Translations under genes and position numbers: made by a program
Assembly (NCBI GenBank): GCA_964423225.1
Contig: CAYREE010000004.1
Span: 1-38,392, forward strand
DNA: 38,392 bases
DNA from: CAYREE01 sp964423225
Lineage (GTDB): Archaea > Altiarchaeota > Altiarchaeia > IMC4 > SCGC-AAA252-I15
Direction: 5' to 3'
Notes under the pieces: model-generated
What the model was told of the DNA's origin: nothing
The model's database searches: none
The model's input: the letters and a program-made list of their open reading frames with translations, nothing else
Shown here: positions 25,178 to 33,075 of the stretch, piece after piece
How positions within the stretch are numbered: position 1 is the stretch's first letter
How the letters are laid out: each line of letters opens with the position of its first letter

Positions 25178-27055
25178 TTATAGATTATACGCTTCTGTTG
25201 CTTCTGGGCTGTAGAATCGCTCCAAATACTTTCCAGGAGTCTCTGTCACTGAGAACTCAAAATCCTGTGGGAAGCATTTGATATAATTACCCCATTTAAA
25301 ACGTTCGTCCATGAACAAGACCACACCCCGATCAGTCTCGCTCCTGATACAACGCCCAGCTGCCTGCAAAGACCTGTTCATGGCAGGATAGATATATCCA
25401 TAATCCCAACCACGCTCGAATTTAAAATCATAAAAATCTATCAATGACTGTGTCTCAAGATCCGGGTGCTCCAAGGGCAAACCAACAATAGCAACACAAT
25501 CCAATAAGTTGTCTGCATAATCAAGTCCCTCACTGAATCCTCCAGCCTGAACACCAAACAATACTCCACCATCACCACCATGAAGTTTAACCAGTCTTTC
25601 AAAAATCCGAATACGCTCGTCCTTCCTCATACCCTGCCTCTCCAATAAAAACTCCTTTTCATAACGTTTAGGATCCAACCGACCGACAATCAATTCAAGT
25701 AGACCATAAGAAGGGAAGAATACCGCGATATTTCCCGGAACATGTGAAATGACATCCGAAATATGTTTTGCATAACGACCATACATGAAATCGCTCCTAT
25801 TACTATATTTCGTCGTGACTCCTGAGACGATGATATTCAACCTGTTCTCAGATGGAAAAGGAGACCTATAAGCACGTTCTATCGTCCGAGAATCCTTCAA
25901 ACCCAACACGTCAGAATACATCTTCAAGGGGACTAAGGTACCACTCATAAGAACACTACCATAAGCCTCGTCAAAGATAGACCCACAAGATATGGATGGA
26001 TCAAGACACTTGTAATCCAGGTTAATATTTTTACCATTCTTTCTCAAAATGCGTGCAAACCCAATATCTTTACCCATCCAAGCATTCATGAAGTTAGATA
26101 TAGCCTTAGTGAAAGAACGATATCGCCCAGGAATATTTAGGACCTCATCACCAATGGACTCAAGCTCATTGGCAAGATCCATGAAATCATATCCAGTCTT
26201 ATCACTCACACGTGATTCAAGATCCTGTCGAGCAATGAATACTTCGCCCTTTACGCCCCTAGAAAGGGCCTTTAGGACAGATCCAATACCTTCAATGGCA
26301 CCTGTAAAGTCATGTGAACCAATGGCAGACGCCTCCTTCACACCCCTTTTGATAGAATAATCACCCAGTGAATTACTTAGGATCCCGCGAACCCTGTCAG
26401 GAAGATTATGAGCCTCATCAACAATGATCACGCTGTCAGCAATATGCTTTTCAAGCTTCGTTAAAAAAGCATTGCAGACTGGAGGGGAGAATATATGAAA
26501 ATAATCACAGACAACGATATCAGCATGTTTTCCAAGCTCAACACAGACCTCATAAGGACAAAGCTCATGCTTATCGCAAACATTTCGTATATGCTCATTG
26601 TGATGGACAGTACCCTTTAGATCACCTATCACTTTCCTGGCTTTCGGAGTTAACTTTACCTTGCGCACATTATTATATTGAGTACATGTCTCATCCTTTT
26701 TTCTGGACCTACAATACTCATTGAACTCTCTTGAAGAAAGATCACCCAGCTTATGAGGACACATCCACTGCTTTCCAATAATATCAACACAAGTGATATT
26801 CAAACCAGTCTTCTTCTGTATCTTCTTCAAAGTATCAACTACAATAACATGCTGAGTATGCTTCGGAGTTAAAAAAAAGACGGTCTGACCATGCGATAAG
26901 ACATGTTCCAAGACAGGTGAAAGAACACCCACAGTCTTCCCAATTCCAGTCGGAGCATGTGCAACAAGATGCTTCCCTGAGGAAACTGCCCCAGCCACAT
27001 CCTTGATGAAATCCTTCTGCCCACTCCTGACCTGCCCATAAGGGAAGAAATCCAT
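25178..27055 (-). CDS. XPD/Rad3-like Fe-S superfamily 2 helicase
   Basis: A 625-residue DNA helicase. Motif I is HAPTGIGKT (about residues 33-41), motif II is VDEAHN (about 212-217), MSGTL precedes the second RecA domain, and motif VI is QAAGRCIRSETDRG. Between motifs I and II cysteines at about 99, 115, 124, 166 and 171 (CPHK, CRSRKKDETC, ELCPYEVC) fit the 4Fe-4S cluster domain of XPD/DinG enzymes. These unwind DNA 5' to 3' and act in repair; in archaea the exact role is unsettled. The ATG at 27055 is the family-like start (MDFFPYGQVRSGQ). It is convergent with dapF across a 38-base AT-rich spacer. Confidence 0.94.
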   Translation of the reverse strand: MDFFPYGQVRSGQKDFIKDVAGAVSSGKHLVAHAPTGIGKTVGVLSPVLEHVLSHGQTVFFLTPKHTQHVIVVDTLKKIQKKTGLNITCVDIIGKQWMCPHKLGDLSSREFNEYCRSRKKDETCTQYNNVRKVKLTPKARKVIGDLKGTVHHNEHIRNVCDKHELCPYEVCVELGKHADIVVCDYFHIFSPPVCNAFLTKLEKHIADSVIIVDEAHNLPDRVRGILSNSLGDYSIKRGVKEASAIGSHDFTGAIEGIGSVLKALSRGVKGEVFIARQDLESRVSDKTGYDFMDLANELESIGDEVLNIPGRYRSFTKAISNFMNAWMGKDIGFARILRKNGKNINLDYKCLDPSISCGSIFDEAYGSVLMSGTLVPLKMYSDVLGLKDSRTIERAYRSPFPSENRLNIIVSGVTTKYSNRSDFMYGRYAKHISDVISHVPGNIAVFFPSYGLLELIVGRLDPKRYEKEFLLERQGMRKDERIRIFERLVKLHGGDGGVLFGVQAGGFSEGLDYADNLLDCVAIVGLPLEHPDLETQSLIDFYDFKFERGWDYGYIYPAMNRSLQAAGRCIRSETDRGVVLFMDERFKWGNYIKCFPQDFEFSVTETPGKYLERFYSPEATEAYNL

Positions 27056-27115
27056 GGTGAGTAATCTAACCTACAGATGTAAAAAACATAAGAGAGCAAT
27101 GAAAAAATAATGCGC

Positions 27116-27634
27116 TTATTCGATGCCGACTAATCCACCAGCATTAAACAATGCATTCAACGCAGATTCTTTGACTGCCTCAATATATCCCTCAGCCGAA
27201 GATTTCCCATCAACCTGCACAACATACAAAACATCAGTTATCCCAGCTTTAGTAAGCTCCTCAACAACTTTCTCAGACAACTTATCTTTTAAAATATCCT
27301 CAACATCTATCTTAGACATCATTGACAATGCCCGTAATCCATCACCAAGCGTGGAAGGAATCAAAGAGACACTGATTAAATCATTGTCATCTGAACCTGA
27401 TCCAGAAGCGCTAACAGTCGTCCCATACTTCCGCCACTCCAAGATATTAATATTATCGACACCCAACTTATTTAGAGATTTTATGACATCCTCAAGCTCT
27501 TCGCTTTTGACTTGAATAGTCACTTCCCTACCAACGAGGCTGAACTGGAATACCCCATGTTTTGCAAGACTCTTAAAGAGCTTCTCAGTCTTCCCAGTAT
27601 AAGACCCTCCCAACGCAATCTTATGACCCTTCAT
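27116..27634 (-). CDS. Conserved-looking hypothetical protein
   Basis: A 172-residue soluble protein with no signal peptide or membrane helix. I did not recognise a family. It begins MKGHKIALGGSYTGKTEKLF, has an alternating beta-alpha pattern in the first 70 residues (FSLVGREVTIQVKSEELEDV), a Ser/Gly/Asp-rich linker near residue 100, and an acidic helical second half ending GGLVGIE. The ATG at 27634 is chosen over a TTG at 27640. It starts 2 bases after the speB stop, so it is co-transcribed with the ureohydrolase and lies upstream of the helicase gene. Confidence 0.6.
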   Translation of the reverse strand: MKGHKIALGGSYTGKTEKLFKSLAKHGVFQFSLVGREVTIQVKSEELEDVIKSLNKLGVDNINILEWRKYGTTVSASGSGSDDNDLISVSLIPSTLGDGLRALSMMSKIDVEDILKDKLSEKVVEELTKAGITDVLYVVQVDGKSSAEGYIEAVKESALNALFNAGGLVGIE

Positions 27635-27636
27635 TT

Positions 27637-28485
27637 TCAAACCATAGCTTTAATCAAAGATTTCGCAGCATAGACGGCAGTAGCCCTCGTGTCAAATGGT
27701 GGAGACACCTCCATAAAATCAAAACCAACCACGCTGCAGTTAAGTTTAACGTATTCTATTACGGATTCCAGGTTATTAAATCTAAGGCCATGAGGCTCTG
27801 GATTTCCAACCCCAGGAGCATCTAACGGATCAAGTACGTCAAAATCGATGGAAAGATAGACTTTCTTCCCCTTCACTTCTGACAACGCCTCATCAAATCC
27901 TTCAACACCCCAAAAACCAACAGACTCGCTACGAGCATAAGCAACCTCATTATTATCCATGCTCCTAGCACCAATTACAGAAATCCTTGTATCAAGTTCA
28001 GATATCCTGCGTAAAACAGTTGAATGGCTTAGAGTCTCCCCAAGATAATCATCCTTTAAGTCCAAGTGAGCATCCAAACTTAAAAACTCAAGACCAGGCA
28101 CATCAATACCCTTGACTACCCCCAAAGACATAAGATGTTCCCCACCAATCGATAAAATGATTGCATCACTATTAACTTCACGAACTTCCTTGACAACCCC
28201 TTCAACCCGCTTTAAAGTCTCACCCGCATTACCAGGAACAACCTCAATATTCCCAATATCACAGTATTTCACCTCAAATAAGCTCTTATCATCAAACTCC
28301 TTCTCAAGCTCTAGGAACTCCTTCCTAACCTCAAGAGGTGCGAACCGAGATCCAGGCCTATGAGTACTAGTGGAATCAAATGGTATTCCAAGAATAACAT
28401 AGTCTGACACATCGAGACTAGAGGTTGAATCAAGCAATAAATTCTTATTCAAGTATAAGCTATCCATCGCATATCTTATAGACAA
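27637..28485 (-). CDS. speB: Agmatinase/ureohydrolase family protein
   Basis: A 282-residue Mn-dependent ureohydrolase. Metal-binding motifs are GGEHLMSLG, LSLDAHLDL and LSIDFDVLDP, followed by PGVGNPEPHG, all typical of the agmatinase branch. Agmatinase splits agmatine into putrescine and urea, the archaeal route to polyamines; other guanidino substrates cannot be excluded. The ATG at 28485 is only 1 base from the ATG of the divergent methylase remnant; the internal ATG at 28467 (MDSLYLNKN) would leave more promoter room and may be the true start. Confidence 0.88.
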   Translation of the reverse strand: MSIRYAMDSLYLNKNLLLDSTSSLDVSDYVILGIPFDSTSTHRPGSRFAPLEVRKEFLELEKEFDDKSLFEVKYCDIGNIEVVPGNAGETLKRVEGVVKEVREVNSDAIILSIGGEHLMSLGVVKGIDVPGLEFLSLDAHLDLKDDYLGETLSHSTVLRRISELDTRISVIGARSMDNNEVAYARSESVGFWGVEGFDEALSEVKGKKVYLSIDFDVLDPLDAPGVGNPEPHGLRFNNLESVIEYVKLNCSVVGFDFMEVSPPFDTRATAVYAAKSLIKAMV

Positions 28486-28486
28486 G

Positions 28487-29068
28487 ATGACTATTTATTT
28501 CCAAGATCTTCATTTACGGACCCATAATAAATTATATCAACCCGCTTAAGATAGTTTTATTCTGGCTGAAAACCTGATAATTGAAAAAGACGACAAGGTC
28601 CTTGACATCGGGACTGGTACAGGAATCATTGCTTTAACAGCATGTAAGACTGCTGAAATAGTTGTCGGTTTAGACATCAATCCTAATGCAATAAAACTTG
28701 CTAAGGTTAATGCGAGTATTAACAGCATAAAGAACGTGGAGTTTATTATCAGTGACCTATTCGACAAAGTCGACGGGAAATTCGACTCGATACTATTCAA
28801 TCCACCATACTTACCGGTTAACGAAGAAGGAATATTAGAAAAGGCTTGGTCTGGAGGGGAAAACGGATCTGAAATAACAAAAAGATTTATAAAACAATCC
28901 AGAGGATATCTCAAACAGGATGGTTTAATACAGATACTAGCCTCAAGCCTAAACGATATCACATCCATAACCGAATTTTTCAGCAAAGAAGGATTTAAAG
29001 CTGATGTAACCAATAAAAAAAAATTCTTCTTTGAAGAACTCTATGTTTTAACTGCGAGTATCAGATAA
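28487..29068 (+). pseudogene. HemK/PrmC-like methylase with in-frame stop at codon 21
   Basis: From the ATG at 28487 one frame runs 193 codons, the usual length of archaeal HemK-related methylases, but codon 21 (28547-28549) is TAA. Around it the frame reads KLYQPA-stop-DSFILAENL; relatives have Glu in this P-x-E-D-S-F motif, so the stop is one base change from GAA. Downstream are motif I DIGTGTGII (about residue 40), LDINPNAI, and the catalytic NPPY (about 105) followed by LPV. This family methylates glutamine, for example of release factor aRF1. No good start lies between the stop and motif I, and the ATG at 28736 would lose motif I. Either a recent nonsense mutation, a sequencing error, or readthrough. 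Confidence 0.8.
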
Positions 29069-29073
29069 AAATG

Positions 29074-29091
29074 CCCTTATTTATCTAAGGG
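29074..29091 (+). promoter_or_regulatory. Inverted repeat enclosing a TATA-like box
   Basis: CCCTTA-TTTATC-TAAGGG is a perfect 6-bp inverted repeat. The AT core is centred 23-26 bases before the ATG at 29105, the expected TATA position for a leaderless gene, so the repeat arms flank or overlap the core promoter. It could be a repressor site; it could also act as a short hairpin after the methylase stop at 29068. Confidence 0.5.
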
Positions 29092-29104
29092 TACATATCT
29101 AATC

Positions 29105-30664
29105 ATGAAATTAATACCCTGCCTATCACTGACAATAACAATAATAATGCTAATCAATACAACAAGCGCGCAAGATAATTCCAACTCACAAAATGATGGA
29201 TATCTAATACCAACATGCGAGGCAACCCTACGAAACGATTATGTCAACCTCATAAAAGTCGATGATGTTGATAGAGACGGAATAAAGGAAGTATTAGCAG
29301 GGACTTCTATCCAAGGAATTCTCTACAGTTTTATCTACAAAAATGCGGATTGTACAGTCGATTGGAGCTCCCAATGGACATTCAATACAAAAGGCGATAT
29401 CAGAAGTATAATTGTAGAAAATCTGAACGAGGACAATAAGAACGAGATATTACTTAATGCAGTCAAATCAAAAATCGGGGATAAACCACCATCAGAATAC
29501 TATTTCGTACTATCTGAAAAAGGAATTGAAAAATGGAATTTTAAAAAGGAATGCGGATGGACTAAAAGCATAACAACAGGAGATATCGATGGATCTGGAA
29601 TGAAAAACACGATAATGGGAAGCCTCGGCGGGAAAATCTGCGTGATAAAAGACAATTCAAAAGACAAAAACCCCGTACTATGGAGCTACCAGGCAGAAAA
29701 TCCAATCAATAAATTACTATCCAAAGACTTAGATGGCGACGGAACAAACGAAGTCATCGCCCTTTCATACAAATACCAGTCAGGCCAGGTAATCGTATTA
29801 AACAACAAAGGACAAGTCGTATGGAAAAACGACATCCAGGGAAGCATATATACTTCTGGAGGACTTGATAAGATGGCAGTTGAAGACCTAGACCTTGACG
29901 GGAAGTACGAGGTGATAGTCGGCACATACCACCATGGCGTGGACGTATTCACTTCAAACGGACAATTAAAATGGAATTATGATACTGGAGGCAATCTTGT
30001 AAGCACCATATACGTTGATGACATAGACAACAACGTAAAGAAAGAAGTATTGGTGGGGGCGAAACCAAACGTATACGTGATAGCCGACCAAGGAAGATTA
30101 CTATGGCGTGCAAACGTCGACACAACCGTATACAATATACATACAGCCGACATAAACCAGGATGGAGAAAAAGAAGTCGTTGTAGGATCGACAAGATACG
30201 TGAACGTCTATGATGGCTCAACAGGAAGACTAGCAGGCACATGGACATACAAGGAAGAGATACAGGGCCTGACAAAAGCATTCCAGATAAAAGACGCTAA
30301 TGCCAGGAGCATACAAGCAGCTGACTTGGACGACGACGGCGACATAGAATTAGTAGTAGGATTCGGATGGGAAGAAGACCAATTAGACAAGACATTTCAT
30401 TTCGGAAGCCTGAAAGTCTTCGAAGTAAACAAGAGTTACACACCATTATATCTTAGAGCGGATCCAGAACCTATCCCCCCAACAACATTAAAAACAATCG
30501 TAGAGACAACCACCACAACAGAACCGATTACCATGACAACAACCTTGCCAAAAGTAGACGATGATGACAAGGAACTAGATGATGAAGGTAGTGGACTATG
30601 CTGCCTACCATTCTTAACTGGAATCTTTGCGATAGGGGCCTCAATAGTTGCAAGAATTGGATGA
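29105..30664 (+). CDS. Secreted FG-GAP/VCBS beta-propeller with Thr-rich stalk and C-terminal tail
   Basis: A 519-residue exported protein with a clear signal peptide (cleavage near NTTSA-QD). About eight repeats carry the D-x-[DN]-x-D-G calcium loop and a following beta strand, at residues near 52 (DVDRDGIKE), 104, 159, 206 (DLDGDGTNE), 260 (DLDLDGKYE), 303, 348 (DINQDGEKE) and 406 (DLDDDGDIE), enough for a closed propeller. The C-terminal part is a Thr-rich stalk (TTTTEPITMTTTLP), an acidic linker, and a tail of CCLPFLTG then a hydrophobic run ending VARIG. The tail resembles a membrane anchor or processing signal. Its end is 4 bases before the sulfotransferase-like gene, a likely partner. 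A surface binding or adhesion role is inferred. Confidence 0.8.
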   Translation: MKLIPCLSLTITIIMLINTTSAQDNSNSQNDGYLIPTCEATLRNDYVNLIKVDDVDRDGIKEVLAGTSIQGILYSFIYKNADCTVDWSSQWTFNTKGDIRSIIVENLNEDNKNEILLNAVKSKIGDKPPSEYYFVLSEKGIEKWNFKKECGWTKSITTGDIDGSGMKNTIMGSLGGKICVIKDNSKDKNPVLWSYQAENPINKLLSKDLDGDGTNEVIALSYKYQSGQVIVLNNKGQVVWKNDIQGSIYTSGGLDKMAVEDLDLDGKYEVIVGTYHHGVDVFTSNGQLKWNYDTGGNLVSTIYVDDIDNNVKKEVLVGAKPNVYVIADQGRLLWRANVDTTVYNIHTADINQDGEKEVVVGSTRYVNVYDGSTGRLAGTWTYKEEIQGLTKAFQIKDANARSIQAADLDDDGDIELVVGFGWEEDQLDKTFHFGSLKVFEVNKSYTPLYLRADPEPIPPTTLKTIVETTTTTEPITMTTTLPKVDDDDKELDDEGSGLCCLPFLTGIFAIGASIVARIG

Positions 30665-30668
30665 GACC

Positions 30669-31955
30669 ATGAAGCGCAAATGGATTGTGTTTATATTACT
30701 CACAGCATACTTAACACTGACAGTAATTCAAGATAGACTCTTTTTTCAAGTATCAGACACAACCCAAGAGATTGACACTAGTGATGAAATAATGAATAAA
30801 AACCTTAAGGATATCGGTTATATTGACTACGCAGAAAAAGATAAGAATATTAAGAAAACCGGGGTTGTATACCTGGATAAAAGACAAGGCTATCTAGGTT
30901 GGAACCTATTCACACCATTCCTTGATAATAAGGCACTTCTCATAGACATGGAGGGAAATATCATCCATGAATGGAATAGTCCAATACCAAGTGGATGGGA
31001 ACACGTAGAAACAGATAAAAAAGGCAATCTATATGTAGTACCAGGACCGATTAAGAACAAAATACTTGTTAAACTAGATAGCAGATCGAATATTATTTGG
31101 TCCAGAAAAGGAGCCTACCATCACGATATAACAGTGTTAGATGATGGTAAGTCATATGCCATAAGATATGATAAGAAACCTTTACAATCATTAGCAAAAT
31201 TTGATATCAACATAGAACGGATAAAAAGGCTCGCAAAAAAAAAGAAAGTTATCGTGTTAGATGATTTAATAGAGGTTTTAACATCAGATGGAAAGATTAT
31301 CAAGACAATATCCCTATTAGATTATCTTGGACCTATGATTAATGAAGGAAAGCTTATTGCCTCAATTAAATCTAAAGAAAATGATTCAGAAAACATATTT
31401 TTTGACATATTCCATACAAACACAATCAACCTAATAAATCAAGATACTGGATACGCAAAAAAAGGAGATATCTTAATAGCATCACTTAGCCTAAACCGGA
31501 TAGCCATACTCGATATAAAAAATAAGGAAGTAGTATGGACCTGGGGAAAAGGCATTCTTGAACGCCCTCACCAGCCAACAATACTTGAAAATGGAAATAT
31601 ACTTGTTTTTAATAATGGAGCAAAAAGGAACTATTCAAGTGTGCTTGAAATAGATCCATTAACAAATAAGATCATATGGGAATACTATGGTAAACCCAAA
31701 AAATCTTTTTACTCAGAATCGAGGAGTGGTGCAATAGAATTACCTAATGGCAACATACTGATTACCGAGACTAATAAGGGCCATATATTTGAGATTACTC
31801 GAAGAGGCGATATAGTATGGGATTATTGGAATCCAATATATAATGAAAATGGAAATCGCAGGCTGATATATAGGATGAACCGGATTCCATATGATTATTT
31901 TCTGGATTTCAAACCTAGAGACGTCAAAAAGGCGAATTTTAACATAAATACCTAG
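30669..31955 (+). CDS. Arylsulfotransferase (ASST)-like membrane-anchored protein
   Basis: A 428-residue protein with an N-terminal helix (about residues 4-24) as signal anchor and an extracytoplasmic beta-propeller. Blade sequences typical of the ASST family (PF05935/PF14269) are GYLGWNLFTPF, LIDMEGNIIHEWN, AYHHDITVLDDGKSYAIRY, VVWTWGKGILERPHQP, NGNILVFNNG and PNGNILITETNKGHIFEI. The HH pair (about 150) and the H-Q-P in the later blade may be the active-site region, but I cannot confirm that sulfate transfer is retained. The ATG at 30669 is chosen over a TTG at 30648. It follows the propeller gene by 4 bases, so the two are co-expressed. Confidence 0.75.
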   Translation: MKRKWIVFILLTAYLTLTVIQDRLFFQVSDTTQEIDTSDEIMNKNLKDIGYIDYAEKDKNIKKTGVVYLDKRQGYLGWNLFTPFLDNKALLIDMEGNIIHEWNSPIPSGWEHVETDKKGNLYVVPGPIKNKILVKLDSRSNIIWSRKGAYHHDITVLDDGKSYAIRYDKKPLQSLAKFDINIERIKRLAKKKKVIVLDDLIEVLTSDGKIIKTISLLDYLGPMINEGKLIASIKSKENDSENIFFDIFHTNTINLINQDTGYAKKGDILIASLSLNRIAILDIKNKEVVWTWGKGILERPHQPTILENGNILVFNNGAKRNYSSVLEIDPLTNKIIWEYYGKPKKSFYSESRSGAIELPNGNILITETNKGHIFEITRRGDIVWDYWNPIYNENGNRRLIYRMNRIPYDYFLDFKPRDVKKANFNINT

Positions 31956-31992
31956 TAATAATAAAAACACGATAATAATGAGGTTTAGAAAA

Positions 31993-32325
31993 ATGATAGT
32001 TGTTACCACTGATAAAATTCCAGGAAAGAAGATAATTGAAGCCGTTGGAGTTGTCACAGGCTCCTCGATAAGGGCAAAATGGATTGGAAAGGATATCCTC
32101 TCAGGAATAAGGAATATAATAGGGGGAGAGATGAAGGAATACACCGAGATGCTAACAGAAGCCCGTCAAATAGCACTAGAGCGAATGATATCAAAGGCAG
32201 AATACCTAGATGCCGATGCTGTTGTAAACCTAAGGTTTGCAACGAGCCAGGTCATGTCAAGTGCGGCCGAGATACTTGCATATGGGACAGCCGTAAAAAT
32301 AGAAAAATCGAGGGGAAAGGACTGA
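31993..32325 (+). CDS. YbjQ/DUF74 family protein
   Basis: A 110-residue protein of the YbjQ family (PF01906), which forms ring-like pentamers; the function is unknown and a heavy-metal-binding role has been suggested. It starts MIVVTTDKIPGKKIIEAVGV, then GIRNIIGGEMKEYTEML, and ALERMISKAEYLDADAVVNL, matching the family in order. The ATG at 31993 is preferred over that at 31978, because GAGGT lies about 9 bases upstream and the family starts exactly there. It sits between the ASST-like gene and scpB without an obvious functional link. Confidence 0.9.
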   Translation: MIVVTTDKIPGKKIIEAVGVVTGSSIRAKWIGKDILSGIRNIIGGEMKEYTEMLTEARQIALERMISKAEYLDADAVVNLRFATSQVMSSAAEILAYGTAVKIEKSRGKD

Positions 32326-32344
32326 TTAAAAAAACATTCAACAC

Positions 32345-32354
32345 ATATTTTTAA
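32345..32354 (+). promoter_or_regulatory. Candidate TATA box of scpB (leaderless)
   Basis: ATATTTTTAA is centred about 28 bases before the ATG at 32378. No Shine-Dalgarno is present. Confidence 0.5.
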
Positions 32355-32377
32355 CAGTTCCTTCACATGTATTTGGG

Positions 32378-32962
32378 ATGGAGTTAAACTCTCTTATCGA
32401 AGCTGCACTGTTCGTATCAGGCAAGAATATGAGTCCTAAAGAGCTAGCGAAAGTGTTCAATCTTGAAGACTATAAACAAGTTAAAAAGGGATTGGACGAG
32501 CTGGTTGTAGAATACTCAAAGAAAAAATCTGGAATAGAAGTATACAAGACAGGCGGAAGTTATGGAATGCGTGTCAGACCAGAAATTGAAGAACAAGTCC
32601 TTCATCTAATTCCTGAAACAGACATGCCTAAGGCCATGCTAAAAACACTTGCATTAATCGCATATGAACAACCGGTCAAACAAGCGCACGTAGTTAAGAT
32701 AAGGGGAAATCGTAATTATGAATATCTAAAAAGGCTTGAAGAACTCGATTTTATACACCGGCAACCAGAAGGCCATACAAAGATTCTCACAACAACACCA
32801 AAATTCAATAAATACTTCAAGATCAATGATGCTAAAGAGCTTGTTAGAGCCGATATAAAGAAAAAGTCGGAACAGGCTATGAAAGATGCTGGAGAGGATG
32901 TGAAACAGACTACCCTAGAAGTTGAAGAAGGTGAATCAGTAAAATACGAGAATATGAAATGA
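32378..32962 (+). CDS. scpB: Segregation and condensation protein B
   Basis: A 194-residue protein with two winged-helix domains. Typical sequences are LIEAALFVSGKNMSPKELAK at the N-terminus, the central PKAMLKTLALIAYEQP (family signature LxxLAxIAYxQP), and VVKIRGNRNYEYLKRLEEL, the RG-x-N element. ScpB bridges the SMC-kleisin complex and helps chromosome condensation and segregation. In bacteria scpA is usually adjacent; here it is not, as in many archaea where it lies elsewhere with smc. The acidic C-terminal tail is of no known role. The stop TGA overlaps the start of a tiny ORF. Confidence 0.93.
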   Translation: MELNSLIEAALFVSGKNMSPKELAKVFNLEDYKQVKKGLDELVVEYSKKKSGIEVYKTGGSYGMRVRPEIEEQVLHLIPETDMPKAMLKTLALIAYEQPVKQAHVVKIRGNRNYEYLKRLEELDFIHRQPEGHTKILTTTPKFNKYFKINDAKELVRADIKKKSEQAMKDAGEDVKQTTLEVEEGESVKYENMK

Positions 32963-33042
32963 TGATGAGGAAAACCTTTCTGACAATAATAATCCTCATG
33001 ATTCTAACACCATTTGTCTGTGCAAAAGTCTACTTTAATTAG
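32962..33042 (+). CDS. Small signal-peptide-like ORF (26 residues)
   Basis: ATG at 32962 overlaps the scpB stop (TGATG arrangement) and opens a 26-codon frame: MMRKTFLTIIILMILTPFVC followed by AKVYFN and TAG. It has a basic start, a hydrophobic core and a small-residue site before Lys, exactly like an export signal followed by only a few residues. It could be a genuine membrane microprotein, or the remains of a secreted protein whose body has been lost. No long frame continues afterward; lemA starts 33 bases later. Confidence 0.4.
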   Translation: MMRKTFLTIIILMILTPFVCAKVYFN

Positions 33043-33075
33043 ATATTAAGTAGTAATATATTTTGAGGTGATAAT

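Noticed and set aside
28487..28549. Recoding of TAA to an amino acid such as selenocysteine or pyrrolysine in the HemK-like gene
   Set aside because: Known recoding uses TGA or TAG, no recoding hairpin is evident, and all other genes in the window use TAA as an ordinary stop.
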